A stretch of 64,000 nucleotides of DNA from Piromyces finnis (GCA_002104945.1 MCFH01000026.1:124001-188000); one strand, 5' to 3'; positions 46,601 through 60,170 are shown, numbered from the stretch's first letter. Numbers and translations: made by a program. The notes: a model not told the origin generated them from the letters alone.

Positions 46601-47128
46601 AAACAATTAAAAGAAATGAAAAAAATGAAAAAAAGTTATACAACTCAGAAAAATACTATTATGAATTTAAAAAATATGCTAAATGATTACAAAAAGAAAT
46701 ATGAAGTTTGTATAAGTAATAAGGATCAATTTAATGGTAATAATGATGATGACAAAAAGTCAAATAGTGACTATGAAAGTATAATTAAATCTAAAAGTGA
46801 AGAAATCCAGCGACTTCAAGAATTGTGTAATTCTATTACTAATAAAGAAGCGGAAAACATTAAGGTTTTATTAAATAAAATTAAGAGAACAAAAATCGAA
46901 ATTAAAAATAAAAATAAAATTATTAATGAGCAAAAAGAGAGACTAAATCATTTCAATAAAACTTTAACATTGAGAGAAAAAGAGAAAGAGCAGAAAAATA
47001 CTGAATTGCAATTTACCTACTCTCAATTAAGTAATTTAATGAAGTCATATAAATTATTAAAACAAGAAAGAGATTCATTATCAGAGGAACTTTCCACAGC
47101 TAATAAAAAATTAAACAAAATTAAATAA
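43646..47128 (+). CDS. Long coiled-coil protein, three exons, function unknown
   Basis: No family is recognised. Exons 43646-43727, 43834-43875 (42 nt) and 43965-47128 join in frame to give 1,095 residues starting MDKNKDIKNTSSESL. An ATG at 44033 also opens the long exon. However, the two short 5' exons keep frame with consensus donors (GTAATT, GTATTT), so the upstream start is preferred. Residues 1-190 are Asn/Ser/Asp-rich. About 195-650 is a near-continuous coiled coil rich in Lys, Glu, Asn and Leu, broken by an Asp run (DGDDDDDDD, near 45752-45779). About 700-830 is mixed and may be globular. About 860-1095 is again coiled coil, ending LMKSYKLLKQERDSLSEEL. It is the only plus-strand gene found. 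It diverges from gene 6 and converges on the kinase gene with about 640 bp between stop codons. Confidence 0.8.
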
Positions 47129-47767
47129 TAATAATTAATATAAGTTTTGTTAATATTAATTATTTTTATTAGATATAAATAATTTAAAGCTTTAGCCATT
47201 TTATACCTTTTACATTTCAGCAACATTCATTTATTTTTTTTTAATTATTCACTTTTCCTTTTTTTTTTTGATTAGTAATTAATATACTATCATCACAAAA
47301 AATATATAACTTTATATATTCAAACTCCATCAACATTTTTTTATATTTTAATAATTCAAGAACATCAATCAAAATAAAAAAAAACTAAAATGAATACCAC
47401 ATTTTTTTAATATGTATTTCTTTTAATATTTTCTTTTAAATATTATATAAAATTTATTTTTTTTAAAGATAAGAAATATAAAATATTGACTTTTTTTTTT
47501 CTAAAATATATAATCTTTTCTTTATCTATTAAATACTTTCTATGTCTTTAGTTGATTAATTAATATTTTTTTTCACAATTAAAGTAATAAGATATTATAC
47601 ATTATAATAATAATTATAATATTTTTTTAAAGTATAATTAAAAATTATTTAAAAATATTAAAATTTCAGATTAACAATAAAAAAATAATAATAAATTTAT
47701 AAACAAAAAGGTAAAAAAAAAAAGTATTAATATTTCTTTTTTCAAAAATAAGAGATAATAAATTAAT
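47129..47767. terminator. Convergent 3' region of coiled-coil and kinase genes
   Basis: 639 bp between the stop codons of a plus-strand and a minus-strand gene. Both 3' untranslated regions and polyadenylation sites must lie here. A/T-rich, with no coding sequence seen. Confidence 0.5.
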
Positions 47768-50700
47768 TTAAATGCTCATTTGAGATAAAAGTTTAGTGCA
47801 TATTTTCTTATAATTCCATACACCTCCATATAATCTCTTAAAATGTAAACCATAAGAAGCTAATCTAGGAATATGACAAATTTCAATTTGGAATCTTAGA
47901 CTACTTTTGTTCTTATTTTTATTACCATTTTTATCGTTCATACTGTCTTCAAGATCTCTTTCATAATTACTTGTTGGCGATGATGCCATAATTAAAGAAT
48001 TATCATTTTGATCAAGAAAATCATTAACATCCAAGCATTCACATTCAAATGTACTATTACCATCATAATAATGTGGAATATTATTAGTTTGTAGAACGCG
48101 GGTGATTTCGTATATTATTTCTTGTAAAGTTTTATTTGATGTTGCTGAAACGTTAATAAACCATCCAGAAACAGCACGAATTTCTTCCTTTGCCTTTGAT
48201 GTGATACTGCTTTTACGTTGTTGATTATATGTTGAAAAAGTAGGAAGTGAATGTCTACGATAGTGTTCTTCATAGTCATCACCATTTTCTTTCAAGGTAT
48301 CGGATTCCATTTGATTTTGGCCATAACCATTATTTTTCATATTATTTTTATACATCATGTTATAATCATAATTTCCAATTTTTGGTAATTGACCATGCTC
48401 AAGAACAGATGACGCTGACTCAGGTTGATTAGCATTTATTATATCAGATTCAAATTTCATATCAAGTTTATTTGGTTTACTGTTACCAATTGGACATTGA
48501 ATTGAAACAGGATATGAATTAATGCTATTATTACTAACGCGTTCCGGGGAAATATTATTACTACTATAAAGACATCCTGCATTTGGACCTTGAGCATTTG
48601 ATCCATTAAATAATTTTTGAATTCTATTAGAATTTGGACTTATCATTGGAGGTTTTTGAATGAAATGTCCATTGACAGCTTCAGTTTCGATAGGTTGTGA
48701 AGTATATTGTTTTTCATATTTATTTCCCATTGACATACACATATATGGATCAATTCCTGGTTTATTGATAGTATTCGAATTAATTTTATAACCATCAGAC
48801 AATCTTCTTGTTTCAATTGATGAAAATGGTTGATTTTGACTTGATGGTCTATTTATATAAGATGTAGTATTATTTTGATTACGAATTATTTCTTGATTCT
48901 TTAATTGATATTTATTACTATTGCTTTGTTCTGGATATAAGACAGAATATTCATCATGATCTGTGTAATTTGTTTGTATTGGATTATAATTTGTTTTAGA
49001 TGCTTCATTTAACTTTTTCGTACTAGAACTAGAGGATTCATTTGGATATTGACATTTTGTGATTCTTGAACTTGTTTCTAAAAAAAATAATAAAAGTTTT
49101 TAATATTAGTATTAATAATTTAAATTATTGTGATCATTAATAAATAATTCATTTATTATTATCTATAAAAATATATTTGAAATATTTATGTACCGGCATC
49201 CATGTTTTGATTAGACTTCATATCTGATATTTCCATATCATTATCACTTCTTTTTTGATCAGCTTTATATTGTCCTTTTAATTGCTGTTGTTGCTGTTGT
49301 TGTCGTTGTTGTTGTTGTTGCTGTTGTTGTTGTTGTTGTTGTTGTTGCTTTTGACTACTTCCTGATTGGTGATGATGATGATGATGTTGAGCTTTTCTTT
49401 CACGGGCTTTACGCTCTTCTCTTTGTAACATTTCGTATAATAACCAATAAGTACTTCTGATTGGATGTGGACGATTTGGATCTGCTTCGACAAATGCTTT
49501 AATTACATCTTCTCGCTTATATCCGAAATGAGACAATCTTTTAATAATATCTTGGTCTAATAATTTTTCATCTCTAATTACTGGACGAATGGTCATATAA
49601 TTAGATGGGGGATGGCTATAACCTTCATTGACCCAACGATGATGTAAAACTTCATCAAGAGTTGCTCTTTTATGTGGATCCACAGTAATTAATCTTGAAA
49701 TTAAATGTCTAGCATCTTTTTTTATAATAAATAATAATAATAATAATAATAATAACAACAACAACAATAATAATTAATATATACATTATGATTTATTTAT
49801 CAAAATAAATCATAATAATTTCATTAATTAAATTGATATAAATACCTGGCATTAAATAGTCTGGTACAGTATATGTTCCACTTGCAATTTTTTTATATAA
49901 TTCTTTCATATTAGCATCATCAAATGGTAAATGTCCACATAATAATGCAAATAAAATAACACCTAAACTCCACATATCAACTTCTGGTCCTTCGTATTTT
50001 TTACCCAAAATCATTTCTGGAGCTGCGTAAAATGGTGATCTAAAAATATTTTTTTGTATAAATATTTCCATTATTTTTTATTTCAATTAAAATCAATGTA
50101 TTTTTTTAATATATGTAGTAATACGATGATGTTACATACCCACAAAAAGTATCAAGATATCCATTTTCAATAAATGTATTACCGAATCCAAAATCAATAA
50201 TTTTAATAGATTTTGTTTCATCTAATAATAAATTTTCTGGCTTTAGATCTCTATGGATAACATTATTCTATAGATAATAGTTTAAAAACAATAATTTTTT
50301 TTTTGATTATATAATTATATTAAAAAAAATTTATCTAATTAATATGACAATAAATAAATAAAACAATTTATATAATTAAATATCATTTACTATATACTAT
50401 ATAATCCTAACCTTATGACAATAATCCACTGCACTTAAAACCATTCTAAAGAAAGCTCTTGCTTCTTTTTCCTTAACTCTTTTATGTGCTACAATATAAT
50501 CGAACAATTCTCCACCAACAGCATATTCCATTACAATATAAATACATTCAGTTGTTTCTATGACATCATATACTTTTACTATATGTGGATGATAAAGTAA
50601 TTTTAAAAAACGAATTTCACGTTGTAATCGAGCAATTTGTTTTTGAGATTGAAGTTGTGATTTTTCAATAATTTTTACAGCAACCTTTTTTTTTAAATAT

Positions 50701-50917
50701 AGTAATATTAAATAATTGTTAAATAAAAAGAAAATTAAATGTAAAAAGATTACATCATCAATATTAATATAACAAAGACTTTTTTTAATAATAACGAGAT
50801 ATTTACTTTATCATTTGTTTTAACATGAATTCCTAATTTAACTTTTCCATATGTACCTTGACCTATCGTTTTTTCAAGTCTATAGTCACCAACCATAACA
50901 CTCGCATTTTCTGACAT
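47768..50917 (-). CDS. KIN1: Kin1/MARK (Par-1) family Ser/Thr protein kinase with KA1 tail
   Basis: Membrane-associated polarity kinase of the AMPK-related group. Six exons (50917-50807, 50684-50412, 50267-50140, 50039-49846, 49715-49194, 49077-47768) give 845 residues. The kinase domain spans about 12-264: P-loop GQGTYGKV (20s), VAVK with K41, HRDLKPEN with D135, DFG at 153, activation-loop T168 in [13 protein letters not shown], and WSLGVI. T168 is the position phosphorylated by LKB1-type kinases in this group. A Kin1-type block after the kinase reads GYSHPPSNY and [13 protein letters not shown]. Then come six His (346-351) and an interrupted Gln run (359-380). The last 50 residues ([27 protein letters not shown]) are a KA1 domain, which binds acidic phospholipids and can restrain the kinase. 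The exon 2 donor is GTTAGG, the only non-GTA donor I inferred. Confidence 0.93.
49282..49386 (-). repeat. His6 plus poly-Gln run in the kinase
   Basis: CAT/CAC repeats encode six His, followed after QSGSSQK by 22 residues of Gln with a single Arg. The run uses both CAA and CAG codons, so it is a mixed rather than a pure triplet repeat. It lies in the flexible region after the kinase domain. Confidence 0.9.
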
Positions 50918-52199
50918 GATTCTATAGGTTTAAAACAATTACTGATTTTTCTTTTTCTTTTTCTTTTTTTTTTTTTTTTTGTATTATTAAATCTTATAAT
51001 TTAAAATTCTCGATAATGATAAACTTGTTGATTAAATTTTTTAAAATATTTAAAAATTATATATTTTTATAGAATTAAAAATAAGTTATTAAATAGAAAT
51101 AAAGATGGATATATTAATATTAGTTTACATAATAATTAATATATAAAAATAAGCATGTATATATATGTTTTAAAATGTTTAAAATGAATATTATTAATGA
51201 ATATATATTATTAAAATAATCAATATTCATAATATATATTATTTTACCTTTCAAAAAAAAAAAAGTGAATAATTTCAACTGAATTATTATATTTTTTTTT
51301 TTAAAAAAAAAAAAAAAAACTAAAATACTAAAAGAAAAATAAAAATGAAAAAAGAAAATTTAAAGAAAATATTACAATGTTACTAATATTAAAATTAGAA
51401 AAAAACTACAATTTTTTCTATGTTAATAAAAAATTAAAACGAATGGAACTCTTAAAATATATATGAATATTGTTTATTACTTTGATTTCTACTGTGATAC
51501 TGACTTTTTAATTCTATTCAAAATTTTTATGTAATTAGAGTAGCTCCTTTTTTTTTTTTGCTAATTTTTTAATTTATTTCAAAGTTATTCGATTATTGAG
51601 TTATCCTCGTATGAATTATATAATTATCCAATCCTCAATATTTTTTTAATGTAATAATATGCAATAATTACAATTACTGAATCTATATTTATTGGCTTAT
51701 TTGTGAATATTGGAAATTACAATAACTATGTAGATAAAGATATAACGAAAGGTTTCTTTTTCTTTTAACAATGCTTTATAATTAAAAGGCTGAAGTTAAT
51801 CTTTTTTTTTTTTTTTTTGACGACGTTTTCTATTATATACAATTTTTCTTATTGTTTTATTTTATGAAATAATTTACACATTAAACTTTTTTCTTTCTTA
51901 GAAAATAAATTTACATATGTTTTTTTTTTGGTAATATATATAACTTTGAATATGAAAAGTAGAGTATAATAGTATTAGTTTTTTTTTTTTTTTTTTATTT
52001 CATAGTAGATAAATTAATCATAATAATTAATCATCGAACAAATTTTAATAATTTATTAAAGAATTGTTTTAATATTATTATTATATATATATATATTTCC
52101 AACAAATTTTTAATATTTTTCTTTATTGCTCTTCTTTTTATTTTATTTTATTTTTTTTTGCTTGCTTGTTTCGAGAACTCTTTCACTAATAATATTTTA

Positions 52200-52232
<33 letters not shown>

Positions 52233-55200
52233 ATTATTTTTTTTCTTTCTTTTTTTTAAAATTATAAAAAGAAGATAAAATTAAAAATAAATCAATACTT
52301 TAATAATACCATATATTACAATTGATTAATAATACATATACTTTTTTTATTATTCTTCGAGTTAATTAAAAATTAAATTTTAAAATATCTATATATATAT
52401 AATATTTTTATATGTAAATATTTATAAATAGGTTATATATATTACATTATACTATTATATATATAAATGAAAAACTTTAAAATTCTATTTACAAAAATAA
52501 AATAAAATGTAAGATAAAAATAAAAAAAAAAAAAAAAAAAATCTCCAAATAATAATTATATAAGAATAGTTAAATCAATCAAAAATACTAATTAATTAAA
52601 TAAAAAGATCCAATTTAATTTGAATAAAAAAGCAAGGTGTTGCATTAAAGAAATAAAAAAAAAAAAAAGGCAGCATAGTAATATTAATAAAAAAATAATA
52701 CATTATTTTTAAAAATAGTTCAATATTAAAAGTAAAAATATAAAATTTAATTATTTCATTTTTAAAAAAAAATCTTATATATAATACAATTAATGAAACT
52801 TTTTTTTTTTTGAGACATAGAATGATAATTTTATTAAAAAGATCTCATATACTATAATAACATTATATTAAAATATTGGTTAATAACTAAAAAAAAAAAG
52901 AAAATTTTATAATAGTATTGTTTTTTGTTGTTATTATTTTTAAAAAGAAATATAAATATACAATAGTTAAATGAATGAAATAATATAATTCAAAATTAAA
53001 ATATTTAGTATAATATTCTTATTTATAATGGATAAAATAAAAAAAAAAAAAAGCTATATATAAATTAAAAATATAAAATATAAACTTTCTTGATGAGATT
53101 TTAAACTTTCATAGAATTGTTGGTATAAATAAAATTGAACCTAAAAAAAATCTTTATCATTTAAAAGTTTCATTTTTTTTTTTTTAATACTTTAAACTGA
53201 ATAACAATCTACTCATGATATTCGCGCGCCAAGATGAATAAAAATATTATTTAAAATCTCAAAAAAAAAAAATAATAATAATAATAATAAATATTTAAAA
53301 TAATTATTGTTTTACATTTTATTCATTTAGTGTATATTATTAATTTCATTAAAAAAATTAGAGTTGAAAATGAAATGAATTTATGTCATTAACTATATTT
53401 AAGAAAATGAAAATATAATTAGGAGACAATTTTTTTTATTGTGTATGGACAAACTTTTTAACTTTTTAATATGATTAGATTCCTAATTATAGATTAAAAA
53501 AGTAAAAATTTTATATGATAATAAAAAGTATGAATTATTTTGATAGATATCCTTTTTCTAATATAATTTAACTTTTTGAATTATACACATTTCTGAAAAA
53601 ATGAAATTAGGAAATTTTTATACATTTGTATCCCAAATATTTTTTTTTAAAAAAAAGTGAAAAAAATAATAATAATAAAAAAAGATTTTCACTATACAAT
53701 TAATCACATTATAAATCATACTTTTTCAATTATATTATTCTAACTTTTTTTTTATAAAAGTCTTTATTCATTTTTCCCCATTAATATTCTTTAAAACTAA
53801 TATTTGTAAACCTATTTTGAGTTTTTTATAATATTAATTAAAATTTAATATTGTTAAAGCTTTAAAAAAAATGATTATATATATGGATTTTAATAAATCG
53901 TGAATGAAAATATATTATAATTAGACATAAGAAGGGTCATCTTTATTCTATCGGATATAATAATTGTATTTTATTTTCAGTGTAAAAAAATTAAAATTTA
54001 TCAGGAGGGTCACAACCACCTAGCAATAGGAAGGAACGAACACTTCTTTAAGAACCACTATTGGAGCTTACTCTGATTGATGGGAGAAATGAACTAGGTA
54101 CTCAGTAGTTAAAAAAAAAAAAGAATTATTATTATTATTATTAATTTTTTTTCATCAACTTTAAATTAATATCTAATAAAAATTTTTTAATAATAATATT
54201 AATATTTATTATAAAAATACTGCTTTCAATTTTCAGGATATATTAATTTTTATGGTTTAACTATTAACTTTATTAAAGTTTATAGTTATTTATATATAAA
54301 TAAAATAATAATAATAATAATAAAAAAAAAAACATGTAAAAAAAACTTTGAATAAAAAAAAAAACTTAATTTATTAATATAATAACCTAAATTTTTCCCG
54401 AAATTTTTCAAAAGAGAAACTTAAAAATGGTTACACAAGTAATATCTTTTTTTTTTTAAAGTTAAATCAATGTCATTTAGCATTTAACTTTTATAAAGGT
54501 TGTATGAAATATTTATGTATTTTCAATGATTTGGATAAAGATTTTAAGAATTTTAGATGACTATTAGATTTTTGATATTATCAGAGAATAATGTTATTTT
54601 TTTTTTTATTTCTAGTTTGATTATAATCCTATAAATATCAATTATTTTTTGTGTTTAATAAAATTCTTTTAAAACCATTATTGAATGATAGTAAAATTAT
54701 ATATTCATTAACGAATAAAGTTTATTTTCATACATTCTATCTTAATTTATAAATACATAAATAAAAACAAAATGAATGAATAATAAAAATATCATTTTAA
54801 TATTTTGATATAACATTATGTTGTAAACTAAAGTATAAAGAATAGTTCACAATATATAAACAAATAATGTATATTTAATCTAGTAAAATTTTATATTGCA
54901 TAGAAGGATAATAATTAAATTTTAGTAATATTTTATTATAGTACATATAGAATTTTATATCATAATAATAGCTATTAGAAATAGGAAAATTATTAATTCT
55001 TATTAATTTTATATGATAAATTTCTAATAGTACTACTATATGAGAAAAGTATAATTTAATTAGAATAGGAAAAATGGTAATATTGAAATAGTAGAAATAG
55101 TAGAAAAATAGCTAAACTAAACAGGAGAGCTCCTTAGTTCATAAATAGTAAATAATTAATAAAATTCATTATAATCAGTACCCTCTTAAAATGTATATAA

Positions 55201-56008
55201 ACACAATTATACCTGAACTTTAATGGTAAATGTTTTATGTTTTATATATACAATATTAAAATTTAGTTTTTTAATGTCTTATTGATGTTATTGCTTTTTA
55301 TTATAAATTTAAATTTAAATTTCTTTTTAAAACATATATAAGTTTTATATTTTCTTATTTTTTTATTCTTTTCTTTATTGATGTCTATAAATTTTTATAC
55401 CTATATATTAAATGATTATAATTTAATATATAATAATAAATTATATGATAAATTTTTTAAAAGTTATAAATAAATAAAATAAAATAAATAGATCGTAAAC
55501 CTTTTTTAAAAGTATATGAATATGTATATATAAAGGAATATATATATTTAAAAGAATGAATTAATTTATTTATAATATAAATATATATTTTTAATCATTT
55601 CCTTTTTTTTTTTTCTTTTTTCTTTTTTTTTTTTTTTTTTTTAAAAAAAAGGGTATTTTTTGATATATAATATAATATATATTAAATAAATAGGTTGGAT
55701 TAAATGAATAAAGAAAGCTTTATAAATAAGATTAATGAAATAATAATAAAAAAAAATTATACTAATATTACTGTATTGATTATTTTTTTAGCAACTATAT
55801 AAATGAATGTTTTTCTCCTTGTATTGATAATTGTAATTGCATTAATATAAAAATTATTTTAGTTTTATATGTATATATATATATATATTTAGAATATAAC
55901 TTGAAAAGAATTGATGTTTAAAATGAAAAATATATTTGTAGTATATATGGTGAATGATTTTCAAATAATAGACTAGAAAATTTTCATTTTATTGTTTTTC
56001 TTTTTTAA
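50918..56008. other. 5.1-kb intergenic region with one G+C-rich island
   Basis: This is the longest gene-free stretch. It is A/T runs and short (TTA)n tracts (for example 52201-52230) with no supportable exon. One exception stands out: the island at about 54001-54110. A short CGCGCGCC string at 53222-53230 is a second, much smaller compositional oddity. Confidence 0.6.
54001..54110. ncRNA. G+C-rich island, candidate structured RNA (5S-like blocks)
   Basis: About 110 bp near 45% G+C inside sequence below 15% G+C. It has no long open frame. Read on the plus strand it offers several nested pairings: ACCTAG (54018) with CTAGGT (54094), CAATAG (54024) with CTATTG (54058), AGGAAG with CTTCTT, and GAG/CTC around CTTA. 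Short blocks in 5S rRNA order can be read: GGTCACAACCACC, CGAAC, TTAAG, GATGGGAGA and GGTACTCAGTAG, at roughly 5S spacing. Against this, the expected terminal helix does not form and the matches are partial. No T run follows on the plus strand, whereas TTTT and TTTTTTT follow the minus-strand reading. It may therefore be a 5S-derived pseudogene, another RNA polymerase III transcript, or chance resemblance. Strand is undecided. Confidence 0.35.
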
Positions 56009-58959
56009 CTATCGATTTTCAAATAATAGATTAGAAATTCTCATTTTATTATTTGGACTATTTTTTTCTTTACTGACAACAACTTGACGATCAACTTCAC
56101 TTTTAATAATATTATGATCTCTATTACTATTTTTATCAAATAATGATGATAATTGATATGAATGGTCTTCCACTGAGGACTTTTTATTATGGTTAATCCT
56201 ATTAAAATAAATAGTATCTTTATCTTTTCTTTCTAATCCATCGTCCCAATGATGACTTTTATCAAATGGATTATTAATATAAGGTGAATTTCGAATGAGC
56301 GGGGGGAGTTGATTAGACGAAAAAGGTGAATTCATTTTATTTTCATAACTATTTGAATCACCTTTTAGTTTATCTTGAAGATGATCCTTATAATTATCCT
56401 TATTTCTATAGATATAGGGCGAATGAGGGTGGTTTTGGAAGGAATCAATTGTATTTTGATTTGAATCTAACTTTGAGGGATAGTTGATAGAATTATCATA
56501 ATCATCAGGTATATGATGAGGGTTAATATGATCAGAATGGTTTTCTAAAGAAAAAATGTTGGGTTTAGTTTGATTCGAACCATTTGAAGAGGTATTAAAA
56601 GAAGAATAGTAGAAAGAATTTGAGTTAGAAAAGGTATCATTCTTAATGCTACTAAAATCATTTGAATTTTTGGTGAGACTATCCTTATCATTTAAAAGAC
56701 TTTGGATACTTTTTTTATAATTGATGTTGGAAGAGGAAGTATTATAAGGATTTAATTGTTGATCTATTGAGGAATGATCATTGTTTTTAGGTTTATGATC
56801 AAGTTTTATAGTTTTATTAGGATTATTCATTGAATTAAATATATCATAATCTTTTGGGTAAAAAAGTTCATGTGATCTTTTTCTATTGGTTGGTTGATAT
56901 GGATATAAGGAAAATCGCGTTTCTTTATAATAATTTCTATCATCTATTTCGCTATAATCGGTACTATTATCGATCCTATTATTATTATTATTATTATTAC
57001 TATTATTATTATTGTTGTTGTTGTTATTATTGTTATTGTTATTGTTATTGTTGTTGCTGTTGCTGTTGTTATTGTTGTTGTTATTATTATTGTTATTGTT
57101 GTTGTTGTTGTTGCTGTTGTTGTTGTTATAAGGAAAATGACATTTTTCAATAATAGGATCTTTATTATAACGATAATTATTATGTTTTTCTTGAATGGGA
57201 TAGGAATAGGTTTGATTATTTATGGGTATTTTATTAAAATTTTTGATTTCTTTATTGTAATTTTTATTGGTTGATATAAACGGATGTTGCTTTTCCAACG
57301 GTATTAAATTATTCCTTATATTTTCAATATTTTTTTCGGTTTCCTTTGAGTTTTCGTTTTGTCTTTCAACATAATAATAATTAGCATTGCTTGACGATAA
57401 TTTATTCTCCATCATATTATTTGAATTTTGATTTTTATTAATATTACTCATTTTATCATCGATACTACCATTATCATTTGGTTTTTCCCCACTTTTCTTT
57501 TTCTGTAATTTAACTGCATATACAGCACCACTCCTTAGAGCCATAAAAATAGTTTTTCTATGTGATGTTTTAAGTCGAGAAAGATCTTCATACGGTACTT
57601 CTTCATAATAAGCTTCATAATGAGTAGGATATCCTGGCTCTATAGGTACGCTTGGTAAAGTTAAAGGCCAATTTATAAATGTAAATGATGCATTATTCAT
57701 AGCTAATTGTTTCCATGGTATAGAATTTTCACTTTTAATCCCAGCTCTCCCTACATAATAATAAAAAATAATGAATAATTCAATTAATATTGCTTTATCT
57801 TTTTTTTTTTTTTCAAGTAACTATTTTTTTTTTTTTTTAATTTATTTATTATTCTATTATTATTAATAATCCATATTTAAATAAATCTTAATATTATTAA
57901 AAATATATATAATCTTTATAAATTGAATATATATAATCTAATCTATACTAATCTTAAATTTTACTATTCAAAATTTTTGTTAATTATATATTGAAAAATA
58001 AAATAATTTATTTTATATAATATATAGTCTATAATCATATAATCAGTTATATAATATATATATATATATATCAAATAAATTTATAAAAATAAATTAAATA
58101 TCATTAATTCCAAAATAAATTAAAAGTAAACTTTTAAAAAGTAAATTGAATACTCTATCTCTATCTATTATTAAACCATTTAAAAAAAAAAAAAAGAAAA
58201 TAAACAAACTAATTTTAATGAAATAATTATAAAATCCGTAATTAACTATTTACTTTACATTTATATATCATATTTAAAAAATAATAAATATAACTTACTC
58301 ATTAAAAAACGGCAAATCTGTATAATAAGTTTCTTTTGTTCATTTTGATTAAGTTTCTTAAATTCATCTAAAGTATTTACACCATTAAATTCTATATTTA
58401 ATTCTTTTTTCAGTTGTTCTATTTCTTCTCTTGTATATTTTAAATCTGATAAATCATCGGCATTATAATTTATTATATTAGCTTTAGCACTACTTCTTTC
58501 TTGTTGGTATTTTGATTTTTCCTTATTTAATTGCTTTTTTTCATATTTATTCTTTTCAGAAAATAATAAACTTTTAGGGGAATGTATTACCATGGAATGT
58601 GATAGTTCTCTATTACGGTCAACAAAAGGTTCTAAACATGAAAGATAGGAAAAATTAATGGTGGAAGGGTCACTGGATGGATTATAGTTATTTACATTTG
58701 AGGAAGAATTGTTTAAAAAAAGTTTATTGTCTGTAATAATAGCTTTATTATTTACAAATGAAAAATGATTGCTGTCATCATTGATATCATTTTTATCATT
58801 TCTACTAACGCTTTTTAAGTAATAGTCATTATAAAAATTATCACTGTTTTTATTACTACTATTATGATAGTCTTTAATAAAAATTTCCTCTTGTAATTGT
58901 GAATTACTATGATCTTTAATAGGTTTACTTGCTTTATTATTATTATTATTATAGTCCAT
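56009..58959 (-). CDS. Asn-rich protein with one compact conserved-looking block, unknown
   Basis: No family is recognised. Two exons (58959-58299 and 57750-56009) join in frame to give 800 residues starting MDYNNNNNKASKPIKD. Most of the protein is Asn/Ser/Asp/Lys-rich and likely disordered. One stretch of about 150 residues looks folded. It starts with a helix-forming EEIEQLKKELNIEF segment and runs across the splice junction (IQICRFLM, then RRAGIKSENSIPWKQL). It continues through NWPLTLPSVPIEPGYP, YYEEVPYEDLSRL and ALRSGAVYAVKLQKKK. A long Asn run with Ser interruptions follows (56975-57128). A second low-complexity half ends MRISNLLFENR. The Trp/Pro-rich block beside long disordered tails would fit a transcription or chromatin regulator, but this is only a guess. 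The junction keeps phase with a GTAAGT donor and TAG acceptor. Confidence 0.75.
56975..57128 (-). repeat. Poly-Asn tract in the unknown protein
   Basis: About 50 residues of Asn with scattered Ser, using both AAC and AAT. Open frames on the other strand here (Tyr/Cys runs) and in a second frame (Thr/Ile runs) are shadows of this repeat. Confidence 0.9.
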
Positions 58960-60170
58960 TTTAAAATTTATTTTAACTTTCCATTATTTTTTTTTTAAAA
59001 AAAAAAAATTAATTTTGTTTCTATTTCCTTTCTCTCTTTTATTTTATTTTATTTTGAATGAAAAATATAAAGTATTTTTAAAAAAAAAGAAAGAATTATA
59101 AATATTGCCTATAGCTTTAATAACATTCAATGGTATATTATTATATTGTTTTCTTTATATTGAAAATATGATATATTTCCAATAGTTTTTTTCTTTTTTC
59201 TTTAATAAAAACTCTATTAATTTTCCTCTTTAAAGAGAAAAAAAAAGATAGAATATAATTAACAATAAATGATATTGTATAATATATATTTCTATTTTTG
59301 TAAAATTAGTTAAATACACGTTGATGGTGGTATTATTTATATTAATATATATATATATAAGTATATATATATTCTTTGTTGAAATTATGAAACACTTTTA
59401 TTTAAAAACATTTAGAATTGAATTTTTAAAATATATATATATTGTTTAATTTTTCTTTATTGCTATATAGATGTATGAGAGGGAATAGAGATTTTTAATA
59501 AAGATAAATAATAGTTTTCTTTATGTTTTATTTTTTGAAATTAAGTACTTGTTTTTTTTGTTAGTATTTATATATAAATTTTTAAATAAAATGTGTTTTA
59601 TAGTATTTCTTTTTATATTATTTAAAAGGATATAAAAATATCACTTTTAGTTTTATTTGATTATATTTATAAAATGTTGCTTTTAAATTTTTTTATTTTA
59701 CCATTATGACAGTGTTTTTTTAAAAAAAAAAAAAGTTAAAAAGTATTTTAAAAAAAAAAAAGATATTCTATTTCTTTTATATAAAAAAAAATTTTTTTTT
59801 ATTCTTATTATTACGCCGCCCAAAATTAATAATTTTGGTTATTTTTTTTTTTTAATAAATTTGAAATGGGAAAAACTAAGAAAGAATCAAAAAATGTTGG
59901 AAAAATAAATAAAGAAAAACATTAAAAAAGGTAAAAGTTAAAAATTAGTATTGCTGTAATTTCATTGGATAAATTGAATTTTTTAAATAATTATAAGGTT
60001 TATAATTAAATAGAATAACCAATATATTTTATTAATTTTAAAAAAAAACAATAATACTATATATACTATAATATATTATATGACATATATATAGTATTTT
60101 ATTAAGAGAAAAATTAAAGGTAAAAAAAAAAAATATAGATATAAATTATATATATAGTATTATTACTAAA

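Noticed and set aside
44033-47128. Start of the plus-strand coiled-coil gene at the ATG of the long exon
   Set aside because: Two upstream exons join in frame with good splice sites and an ATG at 43646, so the longer model is preferred.
54001-54110. A tRNA reading of the G+C-rich island on the minus strand (A-box-like AAGCTCCAATAGTGG, B-box-like GTTCGTTCC)
   Set aside because: The boxes are too close together, and no acceptor stem or anticodon arm can be formed.
59866-59925. 19-codon plus-strand frame MGKTKKESKNVGKINKEKH, just after a CGCCGCC string and a palindrome
   Set aside because: Too short and Lys-rich, as expected by chance in A-rich DNA. No family match and no downstream exon joins in frame.
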